DNA of 64,000 nt from Paenibacillus mendelii (GCF_024498075.1 NZ_JANHOF010000009.1:62001-126000), one strand, 5' to 3'. Positions 9,499-19,947 are shown, numbered from the stretch's first letter. Notes: generated by a model not told the origin, from the letters alone. Program-made: numbers and translations.

Positions 9499-10314
9499 TT
9501 GGATGTCAAGCAATTTTGCGAAGGGATCAAGCTTGATCCGAATGCGCAGCGGATTATATATGAGTATCAAATGGACGAATGGCAATATCAAGCTTACAAG
9601 CGGCAATTTTACGCGAATCGATACTCCTTTTTCGAGAATGTTAAGCAATCTGAGCGCTACCGGCAGCTGTTCTTATACTTATTCGTGAGATTTGCGGTAG
9701 ACGCATATGAAGAGTATCAACGAAGGGGTATTGACGATGGGATCTATTTCGATACCTTTCACGACATTCAGATCTGGTGCATGACCTGCAAACGGGATTA
9801 TGACGAATATGGCATTGAAGAGTACAATTGGCTGCAGGAGCATATTCAGCTTCGTTTATTCCGCGTAGGCCGATTACAGTTCCAGCCGTTTCCCTTTGAG
9901 CGCACGCTGGAAGTAGAGGGAAGGACCCTCTTTAACAATCAGCTTGTACTCAATGTCCATATCCCATCCGGCGAGCCGTTGGACCCCCGGAGCGTAGAGG
10001 AATCCTTCGAACGGGCCAGTACGTTCTTCCGAGGGATAACGCCTATATTCACTTGCCATACCTGGCTTCTATATCCGGAATTAAACAGAGTCTTAACACC
10101 GGATTCAAACATCCTGCAATTTCAAAAGCATTTCATCATCTATGATGTCGATCATGAGTCGCGTCAAGCGGAAGAACGTATATTTAACCAGCTTCGCGCA
10201 GATTACGGCCAGTACGAAGAACATACCTATCTGCAGCGGTCTGCGAAAGCCTTCCTCCAGGCCGGTAACAAGCTGGGCTGCGGTTATGGAATCAAATTGA
10301 ATCCAATACGTTAG
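9499..10314 (+). CDS. Acyltransferase-like protein (NAT_N / GNAT_C type)
   Basis: 271 residues, probably cytosolic. I recognise the pattern of the paired N-acyltransferase N-terminal and GNAT-like C-terminal domains: [11 protein letters not shown] and EEYNWLQEH in the first half, then [23 protein letters not shown] and PDSNILQFQ in the second half. The biochemical role of this family is not established to my knowledge. The TTG start at 9499 has AGAGGGGG 8 bases upstream. Its tight placement (21 bases after the oxidoreductase, 13 before the GH95 gene) ties it to glycan processing, perhaps acyl-group handling on a sugar; that is inference. Confidence 0.65.
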   Translation: MDVKQFCEGIKLDPNAQRIIYEYQMDEWQYQAYKRQFYANRYSFFENVKQSERYRQLFLYLFVRFAVDAYEEYQRRGIDDGIYFDTFHDIQIWCMTCKRDYDEYGIEEYNWLQEHIQLRLFRVGRLQFQPFPFERTLEVEGRTLFNNQLVLNVHIPSGEPLDPRSVEESFERASTFFRGITPIFTCHTWLLYPELNRVLTPDSNILQFQKHFIIYDVDHESRQAEERIFNQLRADYGQYEEHTYLQRSAKAFLQAGNKLGCGYGIKLNPIR

Positions 10315-10327
10315 GAGCTTCCATGAG

Positions 10328-12655
10328 ATGAGTGAAAATACGATGCTATGGTATGACCGTCCATCAACGTGGCGTACAGGGGATGAGCAAGAAAGCTGGA
10401 ACCGGGCGCTGCCGATCGGGAACGGAAGACTCGGGGCCATGGTGTTCGGCGATTATCCCACGGAACGGTATCAGCTCAATGAAGAGTCCATATGGGCCGG
10501 CCCGCCGGTTCCTGTTCATCAGCCGGGGGCGAAGCAGGCGATTCGCGACGCTAGGGAGCTGTTGTTCGCGGGTAGAAGCGAAGAGGCGGAGCGTCTGGTT
10601 CAGGAGAAGGTGCTCTCTCCGCATACCGGTCCCAGAAGCTATCAACCGTTCGGAGACTTATGGCTCCATCCTCATGAGGCTTCCGAAGATCAGCCGTTAA
10701 GCCAGTACAGACGAGAGCTGGACTTGGATACGGCTGTGGCGACCGTCTCTTACCTTCAAGCGGGAGTTCGCCATTATCGCGAGGCGTTCTCAAGCGCGAC
10801 CGATCAAGTGCTTGTTATTCGCTGGTACACGGATGGCCAGGGACCTATCAACACACGGATTGAATTATCGCGTGACGAGGAAGCCATCATCGAGGCCAAG
10901 GATCAGTACGCACTGGTTCTTACCGCGCAGGCTATGCATGGAACGACACATCCGGGTGTCAAATTCACCGGGGTGCTGCGAGCGTCGGCAGAGGGAGGTA
11001 CGGTCAGGGAGGATGGGGAAGCCCTTGTTGTAAGCGATGCCAATGTTTTGACTCTGTACCTGGCTGTTCGCACCGACTATCATTTTGCCAAACCGATGGA
11101 GCCCTTGCGTCATGATTTGTTCGAGCAGTGCCAGGATGATCTGCGGAAGGCCATGGAGAAGCCGTACGAGCAGTTGAAGAGGGAGCATATTCACGAGCAT
11201 CAGCGGTTATTTAGACGCGCGGCGCTTCAGCTCAAGAAGTCACCGCTCGCACAATCCATTCCGACAGACCGGAGACTGGAAGCTTTCCAGCCAGGCAGCG
11301 GGGATCAGGATTTGCTGGCGTTGTATTTTCATTATGGCAGATATCTGCTCATCTCTTCTAGCCGTCCGGGCGGGATGCCGGCCAATCTTCAAGGCATATG
11401 GAATCCCCATATGAAGGCGCCATGGGACAGCGATTATCACATTAACATCAATTTGCAGATGAACTATTGGCCTGCGCAGGTGACCAATCTTGCGGAATGC
11501 CATCTTCCTTATTTTAATCTTATCGAAGGACTGGTTGAGGAGGGCAGCAAGACGGCGCGTGAAGTGTATGATTGCCGGGGCTTCGTGGCGCACTACACGA
11601 CCGATGCGTGGTTATTTACTGCGCCTCTTGGCGCAGTTATGTATGGCATGTGGCCTATGGGTGCGGGTTGGTGCGTTCGGGATTTCATGGAATATTACCG
11701 GTTTACCGGGGACCGAGCATTTCTGGCGGAGCGTGCCTACCCGATCTTGAAGGAAGCGGCGCTCTTCTTCCTGGACTGGCTGGTGAGACATCCGGAGACC
11801 GGGCAATGGGTTTCGGGTCCTTCATCTTCGCCGGAAAATACGTATCTATCGTCCAATGGCACGGGCGTAAGCTTGTGCATGGCCCCGGCCATGGATCAGC
11901 AAATCATAGGGGATGTATTTGACTGCGTGGTTGAAGCTGCGCGGGAGCTGGAGATCAAGGATGAATTCACCGAACAAGTGATGGAAGTATGGACCGAGTT
12001 AGCCATGTCCGGCATCGGCTCGGATGGCCGCTTATTGGAATGGTATGAGCCTGTAGAGGAGGTCGAGCCCGGTCATCGCCATATCTCCCATCTGTATGCC
12101 ATTCACCCAGGAGCGCAGTATACCTATGCATCCACGCCTGAACGGATGGAAGCCGCGCGGAAGTCACTGGAATACCGGTTGCGGCATGGCGGGGGCCATA
12201 CGGGCTGGAGCCGTGCGTGGATCACCAATTTCTGGTCCCGATTGAAGGATGGCGATCAGGCGCTTGCTAACCTGGAGATGCTATTGCAGAAGTCGACCCT
12301 TCCCAATCTATTCGACAATCATCCTCCTTTTCAAATTGACGGGAATTTCGGCGGCACTGCAGGGATGGCCGAGATGCTTCTGCAAAGTCATGCGGGTGAG
12401 CTGGAGCTGCTTCCCGCGCTTCCTGGGGCATGGAGAGAGGGGAAAGTGACGGGGCTTATAGCACGCGGCGGGTTCCAAGTCGATATCGAATGGCAGGATG
12501 GAATCTTGAAGCAAGGCATCATCGTTTCATTGAGCGGCAGGGCCTGCAAGGTAGTATATCGCGGTCAAGTGATGACGATGGATACCGAGGCGGGCGGAAG
12601 GTATTATGTCGCGTTTTCTGATAGGCTTAGCATATCGCAGGTTGAGACGGGATAA
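10328..12655 (+). CDS. Glycoside hydrolase family 95 (alpha-L-fucosidase / alpha-L-galactosidase)
   Basis: 775 residues, close to the family's usual length without accessory domains. The N-terminal domain starts with the family signature [14 protein letters not shown] and NEESIWAG. The (alpha/alpha)6 catalytic region contains NLQGIWNP, the paired asparagines in [29 protein letters not shown] and [12 protein letters not shown]; in characterised members the two asparagines and an aspartate in this region are catalytic. Characterised GH95 enzymes invert and cut alpha-1,2-linked fucose or L-galactose. No signal peptide, so cytosolic. ATG 10328 follows TAGGAGCTTCC closely. Next to GH29 and GH110-like genes it likely removes a terminal fucose. 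Confidence 0.9.
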   Translation: MSENTMLWYDRPSTWRTGDEQESWNRALPIGNGRLGAMVFGDYPTERYQLNEESIWAGPPVPVHQPGAKQAIRDARELLFAGRSEEAERLVQEKVLSPHTGPRSYQPFGDLWLHPHEASEDQPLSQYRRELDLDTAVATVSYLQAGVRHYREAFSSATDQVLVIRWYTDGQGPINTRIELSRDEEAIIEAKDQYALVLTAQAMHGTTHPGVKFTGVLRASAEGGTVREDGEALVVSDANVLTLYLAVRTDYHFAKPMEPLRHDLFEQCQDDLRKAMEKPYEQLKREHIHEHQRLFRRAALQLKKSPLAQSIPTDRRLEAFQPGSGDQDLLALYFHYGRYLLISSSRPGGMPANLQGIWNPHMKAPWDSDYHININLQMNYWPAQVTNLAECHLPYFNLIEGLVEEGSKTAREVYDCRGFVAHYTTDAWLFTAPLGAVMYGMWPMGAGWCVRDFMEYYRFTGDRAFLAERAYPILKEAALFFLDWLVRHPETGQWVSGPSSSPENTYLSSNGTGVSLCMAPAMDQQIIGDVFDCVVEAARELEIKDEFTEQVMEVWTELAMSGIGSDGRLLEWYEPVEEVEPGHRHISHLYAIHPGAQYTYASTPERMEAARKSLEYRLRHGGGHTGWSRAWITNFWSRLKDGDQALANLEMLLQKSTLPNLFDNHPPFQIDGNFGGTAGMAEMLLQSHAGELELLPALPGAWREGKVTGLIARGGFQVDIEWQDGILKQGIIVSLSGRACKVVYRGQVMTMDTEAGGRYYVAFSDRLSISQVETG

Positions 12656-12706
12656 CGGATACACCGGATACATCGGATAAGAGTAAGCAAGAGGAGGCGT
12701 AAGAAA

Positions 12707-14140
12707 GTGAGCGTATCAATTAAACAAGCGGCTCAGGTTACCCCTGCAGCAAGACAGCTGCTCTGGCAGCAGATGGAGTTTTATGCCTTTATCCATTTTA
12801 CGGTGAATACGTTCACGGACCGGGAATGGGGATTGGGCGACGAAAGCCCGGAACTATTCAATCCGACCGAGCTGGACGCTTCACAATGGGTAGAAGCTTG
12901 TCAATCTGCCGGAATGAAGGGGCTTATTCTGACCTGCAAGCATCATGACGGCTTCTGTCTGTGGCCAAGTTCGTATACGGATCATACGGTCAAGAATAGT
13001 CCTTGGAGAGATGGCCAGGGTGACTTGGTCCGAGAGGTGGCTGAAGCCTGTCAGAAGGCCGGCTTGAAATTCGGGATCTATGTGTCGCCGTGGGACCGTC
13101 ATGAGCCGAAGTACGGTGATTCACCCGCCTATAATGTCTATTTTGTCAATCAGCTGCGGGAGCTGCTTACCAATTACGGGGACATCTTCTGCGTATGGTT
13201 CGATGGCGCCTGCGGGGAAGGGCCGAACGGCAAGAGACAAGTCTATGATTGGGATGCTTACTATGACATTATTCGTGAATGTCAGCCGAATGCCGTCATC
13301 TCCGTCTGCGGCCCGGACGTCCGCTGGTGCGGCAATGAAGCGGGGCATACACGCAGCGCGGAATGGAGCGTTGTACCGGCCAGCATGCGGGACAATGAGC
13401 GGATTCAGGAAAACTCGCAGCAGGTGGACGATGGGAAATTCGCCGAGCGGGTCGGTTCGCAGGAGGAGGATCTAGGAAGCCGCGAAGTTCTTGCCAGAGT
13501 GGATGAGGTGGTCTGGTATCCGTCCGAAGTGAATACGTCGATCCGTCCAGGCTGGTTCTACCATTCTACGGAGGATGACAAGGTGAAGTCGCTCGATGAG
13601 CTGACGGACCTGTATGAACGAACGGTTGGCGGCAATGCTTCTTTCCTGCTGAACCTCCCTCCCGATAAGCGCGGGCTTATTCATGAGAATGACGTTCGCC
13701 GATTGCGTGAACTCGGGCAGCGGATTGCCGCAGCCTACCGGACCGATCTTGCGGCGGGTGCCGAAGTCAAGGCATCGGATACGAAGGATGAAGCACATCA
13801 AGCGAAGCATGTGACGGACGGCACTGTGGATACCTATTGGTGTCCGCCGGAAGGCGTAGAGCAGGCGGAGCTGGAAATGGATCTCGGCCGCGAAGTGCAT
13901 GCTGACCGGGTCGTGTTGATGGAGAATATCCGGGAAGGGCAGCGGGTGGAACGGTTCCGCTTGGAAGGCCTTGAGGGAGAGACCTGGAAGACGATTTATG
14001 AAGGACGGATAATCGGATACAAGCATATTTGCCGTTTCGATCGCGTGGCGGCCAAGCGAATTCGGCTCGTCATCGACGAGTCGCGGTGGTACCCGACGCT
14101 TCAAGCCTTTGAAGTTTACGACAGCAGACTTAACGGCTGA
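12707..14140 (+). CDS. Glycoside hydrolase family 29 alpha-L-fucosidase with C-terminal discoidin-like domain
   Basis: 477 residues. The TIM barrel holds CKHHDGFCLW (77-86), VSPWDRHEPKYG (126-137) and FCVWFDGACG with the likely nucleophile Asp166. From about residue 345 a F5/8 type C (discoidin-like) beta domain follows (KHVTDGTVDTYWCPPEG), which may bind sugar. The retaining mechanism and fucose specificity follow from the family. No signal peptide is present. The start is a GTG at 12707, with GAGGAGG about 10 bases upstream. It sits between the GH95 and GH110-like genes in the same operon. Confidence 0.9.
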   Translation: MSVSIKQAAQVTPAARQLLWQQMEFYAFIHFTVNTFTDREWGLGDESPELFNPTELDASQWVEACQSAGMKGLILTCKHHDGFCLWPSSYTDHTVKNSPWRDGQGDLVREVAEACQKAGLKFGIYVSPWDRHEPKYGDSPAYNVYFVNQLRELLTNYGDIFCVWFDGACGEGPNGKRQVYDWDAYYDIIRECQPNAVISVCGPDVRWCGNEAGHTRSAEWSVVPASMRDNERIQENSQQVDDGKFAERVGSQEEDLGSREVLARVDEVVWYPSEVNTSIRPGWFYHSTEDDKVKSLDELTDLYERTVGGNASFLLNLPPDKRGLIHENDVRRLRELGQRIAAAYRTDLAAGAEVKASDTKDEAHQAKHVTDGTVDTYWCPPEGVEQAELEMDLGREVHADRVVLMENIREGQRVERFRLEGLEGETWKTIYEGRIIGYKHICRFDRVAAKRIRLVIDESRWYPTLQAFEVYDSRLNG

Positions 14141-14189
14141 GAAGTGACCAAATAACGGGCAGCGTACGGGCTTCCTTGTGAGAGGATGA

Positions 14190-16004
14190 ATGTTGTCAGT
14201 GCAAACGAATAAGGCAGAAAACGAACCGATAGCCGTGTTTCGGGTAACCGACTTTGGAGCAAGGCCGGATACCGGCGAGGATGCGACGAAGGCCATACAA
14301 TCGGCCATCGATGCTGCTTCCGCCGTGAAGGGCCCCGTAATCATTGATTTTCCGCAAGGACGCTATGATTTATATCCGGATCACGCATCGAAAGAGGTCT
14401 ATTACGTATCGAACACGGCCAGCGAACAAGAGAATCCCGATCCGACCAAGACGATCGGCCTCTTGTTCAAGGGAGCGAGCCGATTCAGCCTGGAAGGCAA
14501 CGGCTCGCTGCTCCTGTTTCATGGAAAGATGACGCCGCTTGTTCTAGACGGCTGCGCCGATGCGGAGATACGGAATCTGCATATCGATTATGCCCGCCCT
14601 ACGATCTCTGAAATGCGAATCACGGCAATTGGCGAGCGTCATTGGGACGTGGAGGTTCATCCGGATTCGCCCTATATGCTGCAGGACGGGAAATTGATTT
14701 GGACCGGCGAAGGGTGGACCTGCTCGGAGGGGCCTGCGCAGGAATATGATCCATGCAGCAATCGGACATGGAGAGTGCCCAATCCAGCGGTACTGGCCAG
14801 TCACGTTGAAGAAATAGAGACCGGCAAGCTTCGGCTGTCGTTCCCGTCTGCTCCGCGTACGGAAATCGGACATGTCTTTCAAACGCGTGACGGGATCCGG
14901 GACCAGGTCGGCACCTTGATCGTCGCTTGCCGGAATATCGTATGGCGCAATGTCGGAATGAGATATATGCATGGCCTTGGAATCGTCGGACAGCTTAGCG
15001 AGAATCTGACATTCGACCGGTTACGGCTTGCGCCTCATCCATCCAGTGGAAGAACGGCAGCGGCATTTGCCGATTTCATGCATTTCTCGGCGAATAGAGG
15101 GAAGATTGCGATCACCGGCAGCGTGTTTGAGGGAGCTCATGACGATGCGATCAACGTTCACGGAACCCACCTGCGAATCGTGGGCAAGGCTGAGGCCGAC
15201 CGCTCTATCCGCGTTCGGTTCATGCACCCTCAGAGCTACGGATTCCCAGCGTTCCAGCAGGGGGATGTGGTTGATTTTATCTCAGCAAGCAAGTTAACTC
15301 CTTATGCAACATGTACGGTAGTTGCTGTATCTCCAATCTCCCTGCGGGAAATGGAGCTGACGCTGGACGAACCCTTACCGGAGAACATGGCGGAGGGAGA
15401 CGTGATCGAGAATGTCACCTGGACGCCCGAGGTGCATATCCAAGGTAATCACTTCAAGAGGATACCGACTCGCGGGGTACTGGTCACGACTCGCCGTAAG
15501 GTGATTATTGAGGATAACCTTTTCGAAGGAACGCAAATGAGCGCTGTACTGATCGCCGACGATGCGGCAAGCTGGTTTGAGTCCGGTATGGTGCAGGACG
15601 TTCATGTGCGGGGCAACCGGATCATCTCCTGCGGGGAGGGGGATGAGCCCGTCATCTTCATTCATCCGGAGAATACCGTCGTATCCGCGGGCAGCCCTGT
15701 CCACTGCAATATTACGATAGAAGGAAACGATATCGAGATGGCGGGTCCGCAGCTGTTGAATGCCAAGAGCGCGAGAAATCTGATCTTATCCGGCAATCGC
15801 ATAACCTTTGGCGACCGTGCGGCAGAAAAGTCCGGGATGGACCGCAAAGCGCATGTTCAATTGTTGGCATGCAGCGAAGTGCGGATAACGAACAATGCAT
15901 TCGATAGCGGGACAGCTGCAACCGTAACAGCGGTATCGATGACGGAAGAAGACGTCATGGTCGGCGCCGCGCAGCCTTTCGTCGTTACGTTTCGAGGAAA
16001 ATAA
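14190..16004 (+). CDS. GH110-like alpha-1,3-galactosidase, parallel beta-helix protein
   Basis: 604 residues with the right-handed parallel beta-helix layout. The start resembles pectate-lyase-like folds (VTDFGARPDTGEDATKAIQS), followed by DFPQGRYDLYPD, EVYYVSNT and GLLFKGASRFSLEG, which match the GH110 pattern as I know it; the aspartate-rich motif HDDAINVHGT lies near residues 317-326. GH110 enzymes remove terminal alpha-1,3-galactose, including from blood-group-B-type structures. No signal peptide. ATG at 14190 with a modest AGAGGA site. Last gene of the operon. The family call rests on motif memory, so a related beta-helix glycosidase remains possible. Confidence 0.75.
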   Translation: MLSVQTNKAENEPIAVFRVTDFGARPDTGEDATKAIQSAIDAASAVKGPVIIDFPQGRYDLYPDHASKEVYYVSNTASEQENPDPTKTIGLLFKGASRFSLEGNGSLLLFHGKMTPLVLDGCADAEIRNLHIDYARPTISEMRITAIGERHWDVEVHPDSPYMLQDGKLIWTGEGWTCSEGPAQEYDPCSNRTWRVPNPAVLASHVEEIETGKLRLSFPSAPRTEIGHVFQTRDGIRDQVGTLIVACRNIVWRNVGMRYMHGLGIVGQLSENLTFDRLRLAPHPSSGRTAAAFADFMHFSANRGKIAITGSVFEGAHDDAINVHGTHLRIVGKAEADRSIRVRFMHPQSYGFPAFQQGDVVDFISASKLTPYATCTVVAVSPISLREMELTLDEPLPENMAEGDVIENVTWTPEVHIQGNHFKRIPTRGVLVTTRRKVIIEDNLFEGTQMSAVLIADDAASWFESGMVQDVHVRGNRIISCGEGDEPVIFIHPENTVVSAGSPVHCNITIEGNDIEMAGPQLLNAKSARNLILSGNRITFGDRAAEKSGMDRKAHVQLLACSEVRITNNAFDSGTAATVTAVSMTEEDVMVGAAQPFVVTFRGK

Positions 16005-16053
16005 CCAATGAGCCCGGGCAGAATTGTGCGGTGGACAAAGTTTCTAGGGGGAT

Positions 16054-16083
16054 GCAGCAGGTTACCGAAGGGCAGGCTGCTGC
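16054..16083. terminator. Weak hairpin between convergent genes
   Basis: GCAGCAG at 16054-16060 pairs with CTGCTGC at 16077-16083 in the 86-base gap between the converging GH110-like and UbiB-like genes. There is no clear T run on either side, so terminator function is uncertain. Confidence 0.3.
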
Positions 16084-16090
16084 AGGATCT

Positions 16091-17758
16091 CTAGAATCGC
16101 CCGGAACGAAATATGGCATAGATGAGCCAGACGAACAAGAAGATGGCGATCACAAAACCGATTTCAATGACGGGAATCCGCCACAGCAGCGTATCGGAAT
16201 GGCTTAAGGCTGAGCCGATAATCAGCCCAACCATCACGATACTAAGCGACAGCAAGACAATACTGAACGATAAGCGATTGCTGATTCGATCCATTTTGAT
16301 CATCAAGGCATCCAGCTGAGGAACCGCAACTTCTACGCGTACCTGACCTTTTCGCATCAGTGAAGACAATTGCTTCACACCTGACGGTATTTCACGCAGC
16401 AGATCCACATATTCAGGCAGATCCTCCAGCCACGACTTCAGCATCTGTATGGGGCTCAGTCGTTTGAGCAGCAGCTTTGTCCCAAACGGCTCGGCCACGT
16501 CAAAGACGCTGAATGCGGGATCCAGTGCCGTTACCACTCCCTCCATCGTCAGAAGGGCTTTCCCAAGCAAAGTCAATTCCGTTGGAATCCGAATCCGATG
16601 GCGGAGCGCCACGGAAAATAAGTCTCGAACGGCTTCTCCCATGCTGATTTGATTCAGCGGCACCTGATAATATTTTTCCCGCAATTCGTCTACATCCGCG
16701 TGCAGCAATTCCTTGTTCACATCTTCGGGGACCACCCCCATATTGGAAATCGCGCGGATAACGCCCTTGGTGCTCTGATTCCGCAAGGCGATGACAAACG
16801 ATGCAAAATTTTTCTTCATTCCGGGAGTCAGCCGTCCCACCATGCCGAAGTCAAGCAAGACAAGCCCGCCGTCCTCATGTGCGAGCACATTACCGGGATG
16901 CGGATCGCCATGGAAGAGGCCTTCAACCAGAATCTGATGAAGAATGGTCGTGGCAAAACGCTCTGCGAGCAATTTGCGGTCCAGACCGGCCCGGTCAAGC
17001 TGCTCATGATCGGATAGCTTAATCCCTTCCAAGTACTCCATCGTTAGTATGCGGTTTGTGCTGTAATCCCAGTAAATCGCCGGTACCCGGACATCCTTCA
17101 ACCTTGCGCGCTGGTTGCCGAACCGCTCGGCATTGCGCGCTTCTGCCGTGTAGTCTAATTCCCTGCGCAGTGCTTGTCCGAGCTCCTCTACCACGTCGCG
17201 CAGCCGATAGTTTCGCGCCCACTCCAATCGGTGTTCGGCTAATCTAGCCCAGTCCGTCAGAATGTCCAGATCCGTTTCAATCAGCGTTTGAATACCGGGA
17301 CGCTGCACCTTGACGGCGACGGCTGTTCCATCCATTAATACGGCATGATGAACCTGCCCGATGGAGGCAGCCGCGAGCGGAGCTTCGGAGAACTGCAGAA
17401 ACAGATCCTTAACGGGCAGCCCCAGCTCCTTCTCAAGAATGCCGGATACTTCCCGATATGAGAATGGAGGCACGTTATCCTGAAGATGCTCGAGCTCGGA
17501 CAGGATAGAGGGCGGGATCAAGTCGGGACGCGTGCTTGCGATTTGCCCCAGCTTGACGAAGGTCGGACCCAGCTCCTCCAGCAGCAGACGAATACGCTCA
17601 CCGATGGACGTTCCACGCATCTCCTTCTCTTTCCCGCGGTGGAATAGCTTCTGGGTCAGTCCCATTTCCTGATAGACATACCCAAGTCCGTTGCGAGCAA
17701 AAGCGGAGGTGATCGTCCGGTACCGCTGCAGCTGTCGAATCCGTTTTCCTGCGCTCAT
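16091..17758 (-). CDS. ABC1/AarF/UbiB family protein-kinase-like protein
   Basis: 555 residues, the usual length. Family landmarks: the KxGQ motif in FVKLGQIASTRPDLIP (about 70-85), AAASIGQVH as the atypical A-rich nucleotide loop, VAVKVQRPGI carrying the active-site lysine, FHGDPHPGN as catalytic loop and LLDFGMVGR as the metal-binding motif. Two C-terminal membrane helices (about residues 490-550) anchor it. Members support quinone biosynthesis or act on membrane lipids in other bacteria; its role here is unknown. It lies 14 bases downstream of the phasin-like gene, forming a two-gene operon. Confidence 0.88.
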   Translation of the reverse strand: MSAGKRIRQLQRYRTITSAFARNGLGYVYQEMGLTQKLFHRGKEKEMRGTSIGERIRLLLEELGPTFVKLGQIASTRPDLIPPSILSELEHLQDNVPPFSYREVSGILEKELGLPVKDLFLQFSEAPLAAASIGQVHHAVLMDGTAVAVKVQRPGIQTLIETDLDILTDWARLAEHRLEWARNYRLRDVVEELGQALRRELDYTAEARNAERFGNQRARLKDVRVPAIYWDYSTNRILTMEYLEGIKLSDHEQLDRAGLDRKLLAERFATTILHQILVEGLFHGDPHPGNVLAHEDGGLVLLDFGMVGRLTPGMKKNFASFVIALRNQSTKGVIRAISNMGVVPEDVNKELLHADVDELREKYYQVPLNQISMGEAVRDLFSVALRHRIRIPTELTLLGKALLTMEGVVTALDPAFSVFDVAEPFGTKLLLKRLSPIQMLKSWLEDLPEYVDLLREIPSGVKQLSSLMRKGQVRVEVAVPQLDALMIKMDRISNRLSFSIVLLSLSIVMVGLIIGSALSHSDTLLWRIPVIEIGFVIAIFLFVWLIYAIFRSGRF

Positions 17759-17772
17759 GTGGCGGCCTCCTG

Positions 17773-18075
17773 TTAGTCCTCGCTAGAGTCTTTGCGTTCC
17801 AATGCGTCAAGACGCTGTTCGATCCGTGCGATATCCTCCTTGGTAGCCAGACGGCTTTCACCCAGCATGCCGTTTACCCGTTCCCTTACCACCGTCTCCA
17901 TATGCTGCTTCGCCTCTCCTCCCTTCTTCATGAGTTCGTCCACTAAATCCATGGATTCTGACCGGTTTATCTCGCCTTTCTTGACCAGCTCTTCGACCGT
18001 CTTCTCAATCTGCTCCTTGCTCGCAATGGCAATTCCAAGTCCAAGCGAGATGGCTTTGTTGATGGTGTCTCTCAT
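17773..18075 (-). CDS. Phasin-like coiled-coil protein
   Basis: About 100 residues, highly charged, with a short N-terminal amphipathic or hydrophobic segment (AISLGLGIAIASKEQIE) and a long helical region ending in a coiled-coil ARIEQRLDALERK. This is the pattern of small phasin-like proteins and PHA-synthesis regulators. I prefer the ATG at 18075 because AAGGAG is 11 bases upstream; the GTG at 18084 sits only 2 bases from that site. It is paired with the UbiB-like gene, an arrangement seen in other Firmicutes. Without a PHA synthase gene nearby, polyester binding is not supported. Confidence 0.65.
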   Translation of the reverse strand: MRDTINKAISLGLGIAIASKEQIEKTVEELVKKGEINRSESMDLVDELMKKGGEAKQHMETVVRERVNGMLGESRLATKEDIARIEQRLDALERKDSSED

Positions 18076-18346
18076 TACTTTCACGGCTCCTTGTTATGAA
18101 TTGGACATCGTTCATCAAACTTTACTGTCTATATAATGGTGTATCAAATCTTACCTTTTCATCCATTTATCTTCAGCAGCTGGAACATAGGGCGTTTTTT
18201 GTGAAGCTAGCCACTATCCAAGTGTGTATAGAATATGGCATTATAAGGGGGATTGTCATTATTTTGCATAAAGGGGCGGTCAGGCAGAAGAAGCGATTGC
18301 TGGCTTTCTGCATCTGGCCGCAGTAATGAAAGGAGAGGCAGCACGG

Positions 18347-19585
18347 ATGGAAACGATCGACGCAGCAAGCAAAGCCCCTAAGCCGAAGGAGGTGCTGGCA
18401 GAAGAAGAGTTCCTGATCGGAATTTTCTGGCCGCCGGTTTGGGAGTATACGAATGATGACCAATATCAAGTCATAGCAGAAGCGAACGTAGATCTTGTTC
18501 AGAACGTGCTTGGCTCCGGGCTGGACACGGAGGAGCGCAATCTGAGAATGCTCGAGCTGGCGGAGCGCCACGGCTTGAAATTATCCGTCGCCGATCCGCG
18601 CGTGCACGGCTCCGATCAGGACATGGCGGATATGGTTGCGGCGTACAAGGGACACGCTGCGACATTCGGCTATTACATCAAGGATGAGCCGATCATCGCA
18701 CAGCTCGGCGAGATGGCAGGCAAGTATAACAAGCTGCTTGAGCTTGATCCTAAGAAGACACCCTATGTTAATTTGCTGCCGCAGGTTGCTGACGAACCTT
18801 ATGAGAGCGGTTACATCAGAGAATGGGTGAGGCAGGCCGGCGCTGATCGGCTGCGCTACTTGTCCTATGATAATTATCCATTCTTGCTTCATGATACATT
18901 CAACGAGAACTATTACTACAACGCCGATGTGATCCGCCGCGCAGGTCTGGAGAATGGGATCAAGACGGCCTCCTACCTGCAATCGATCGGCGTGGAGAAC
19001 GGGTACCGGCGGCCGAGTGCCGACGATATGCGGTTCAGCGTGTACTCCTATCTGGCTTACGGCTTCAAGTATGTGACCTGGTTCACCTATTGGACGCCAT
19101 CTGACCGGTCAGAGCCGTTCTCGATCGCGATTATCGACCCGGAAGGCAACAAGACCGACCTCTATGAGCCGTTCCAGCAGCTGAACGGCGAGATGAAGCA
19201 GCTGGGGAGGACGCTGATCCACCTGGATGCGATGGAGGTATACCATAGCGGAAGTGTAGTTCCGCCGAAGGTGGAACGGATTCCGGATAATTTCTTCTGG
19301 CAGCTGGCCGATGGCAGTGAATCGGCCATCGTGACCTACTTCAACGATCAGAATACAGGCAAGCCTTATGTGATGGTGGTCAACAAATCGCTCAAGGAGA
19401 GCAAGACGCTGGACTTCCTGCTGGCATCGTCCGTTGCCGGCGTTGCCGAGATTTCCAAGGAGACGGGTGAACCTGTCCCGACCAACTTCGAACGGCAGAA
19501 GGGAAGGATCTCTGGTACGTTCCTGCCTGGTGAAGGCAAGCTGTATGCACTGGATGCCGAGCTTACATCCGGTTCCGGTATGTAA
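18347..19585 (+). CDS. TIM-barrel glycosidase-like protein, function unknown
   Basis: 412 residues without a signal peptide. The sequence looks like a clan GH-A-type barrel: IGIFWPPVWEY at the first strand, a DEP motif with Glu114 (GYYIKDEP) where such enzymes carry the acid/base glutamate, then YDNYPFLLHD, FSVYSYLAYGFKYVTWFTYW and a C-terminal beta domain from about residue 330. I cannot assign it to a numbered family. ATG 18347 is chosen because AAAGGAGA lies 9 bases upstream; an in-frame ATG at 18326 overlaps that site. It stands alone, with its own terminator hairpin downstream. Confidence 0.65.
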   Translation: METIDAASKAPKPKEVLAEEEFLIGIFWPPVWEYTNDDQYQVIAEANVDLVQNVLGSGLDTEERNLRMLELAERHGLKLSVADPRVHGSDQDMADMVAAYKGHAATFGYYIKDEPIIAQLGEMAGKYNKLLELDPKKTPYVNLLPQVADEPYESGYIREWVRQAGADRLRYLSYDNYPFLLHDTFNENYYYNADVIRRAGLENGIKTASYLQSIGVENGYRRPSADDMRFSVYSYLAYGFKYVTWFTYWTPSDRSEPFSIAIIDPEGNKTDLYEPFQQLNGEMKQLGRTLIHLDAMEVYHSGSVVPPKVERIPDNFFWQLADGSESAIVTYFNDQNTGKPYVMVVNKSLKESKTLDFLLASSVAGVAEISKETGEPVPTNFERQKGRISGTFLPGEGKLYALDAELTSGSGM

Positions 19586-19642
19586 GCGCCGGCCATGCGG
19601 CCATAGCCGCTTCTTGCAGTGGAATCGATAGAGTGAATACCT

Positions 19643-19668
19643 GGGCCGCTGTTTAACGACAGCGGTCC
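19643..19668 (+). terminator. Hairpin after the TIM-barrel gene
   Basis: GGGCCGCTGT at 19643-19652 pairs with ACAGCGGTCC at 19659-19668 (one G-T pair). The following stretch is only mildly T-rich. Confidence 0.5.
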
Positions 19669-19751
19669 TATTCAGCATCTGTTCTATTCAGATAAAATGT
19701 GGGTAAGTATGTTATATTAAAGATGTACAGTATACGAATTGAGGAGGGCTT

Positions 19752-19913
19752 ATGTTGAAAAAAGGCTATGTGATTGCTTTAAGCTTAATCCTGTTAATTG
19801 TCCTATCGGCTTGTAATAATGGAAATGAAAATAATGACAACGGCAATGAAAATAACGGGAACAATTCATCTGAAGTAACTATCCAAGCAGGGAACAGCGA
19901 TATTTATTTATAA
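19752..19913 (+). CDS. Small Asn-rich lipoprotein, 53 residues
   Basis: A very short gene: basic start MLKKG, one hydrophobic helix, lipobox VLSAC at residues 17-21, then an Asn/Glu/Gly-rich tail (NNGNENNDNG) and a short end VTIQAGNSDIYL. It has GAGGAGG 7 bases before the ATG at 19752 and its own rho-independent terminator at 19948. This shows an expressed unit rather than a chance frame. The tail after the linker is too short for a folded domain, so it is either a true small surface lipoprotein or the stub of a larger one cut short. No function can be assigned. Confidence 0.7.
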   Translation: MLKKGYVIALSLILLIVLSACNNGNENNDNGNENNGNNSSEVTIQAGNSDIYL

Positions 19914-19947
19914 GTGACGAATAGCGGCTAAGACATATGGCAATTTT

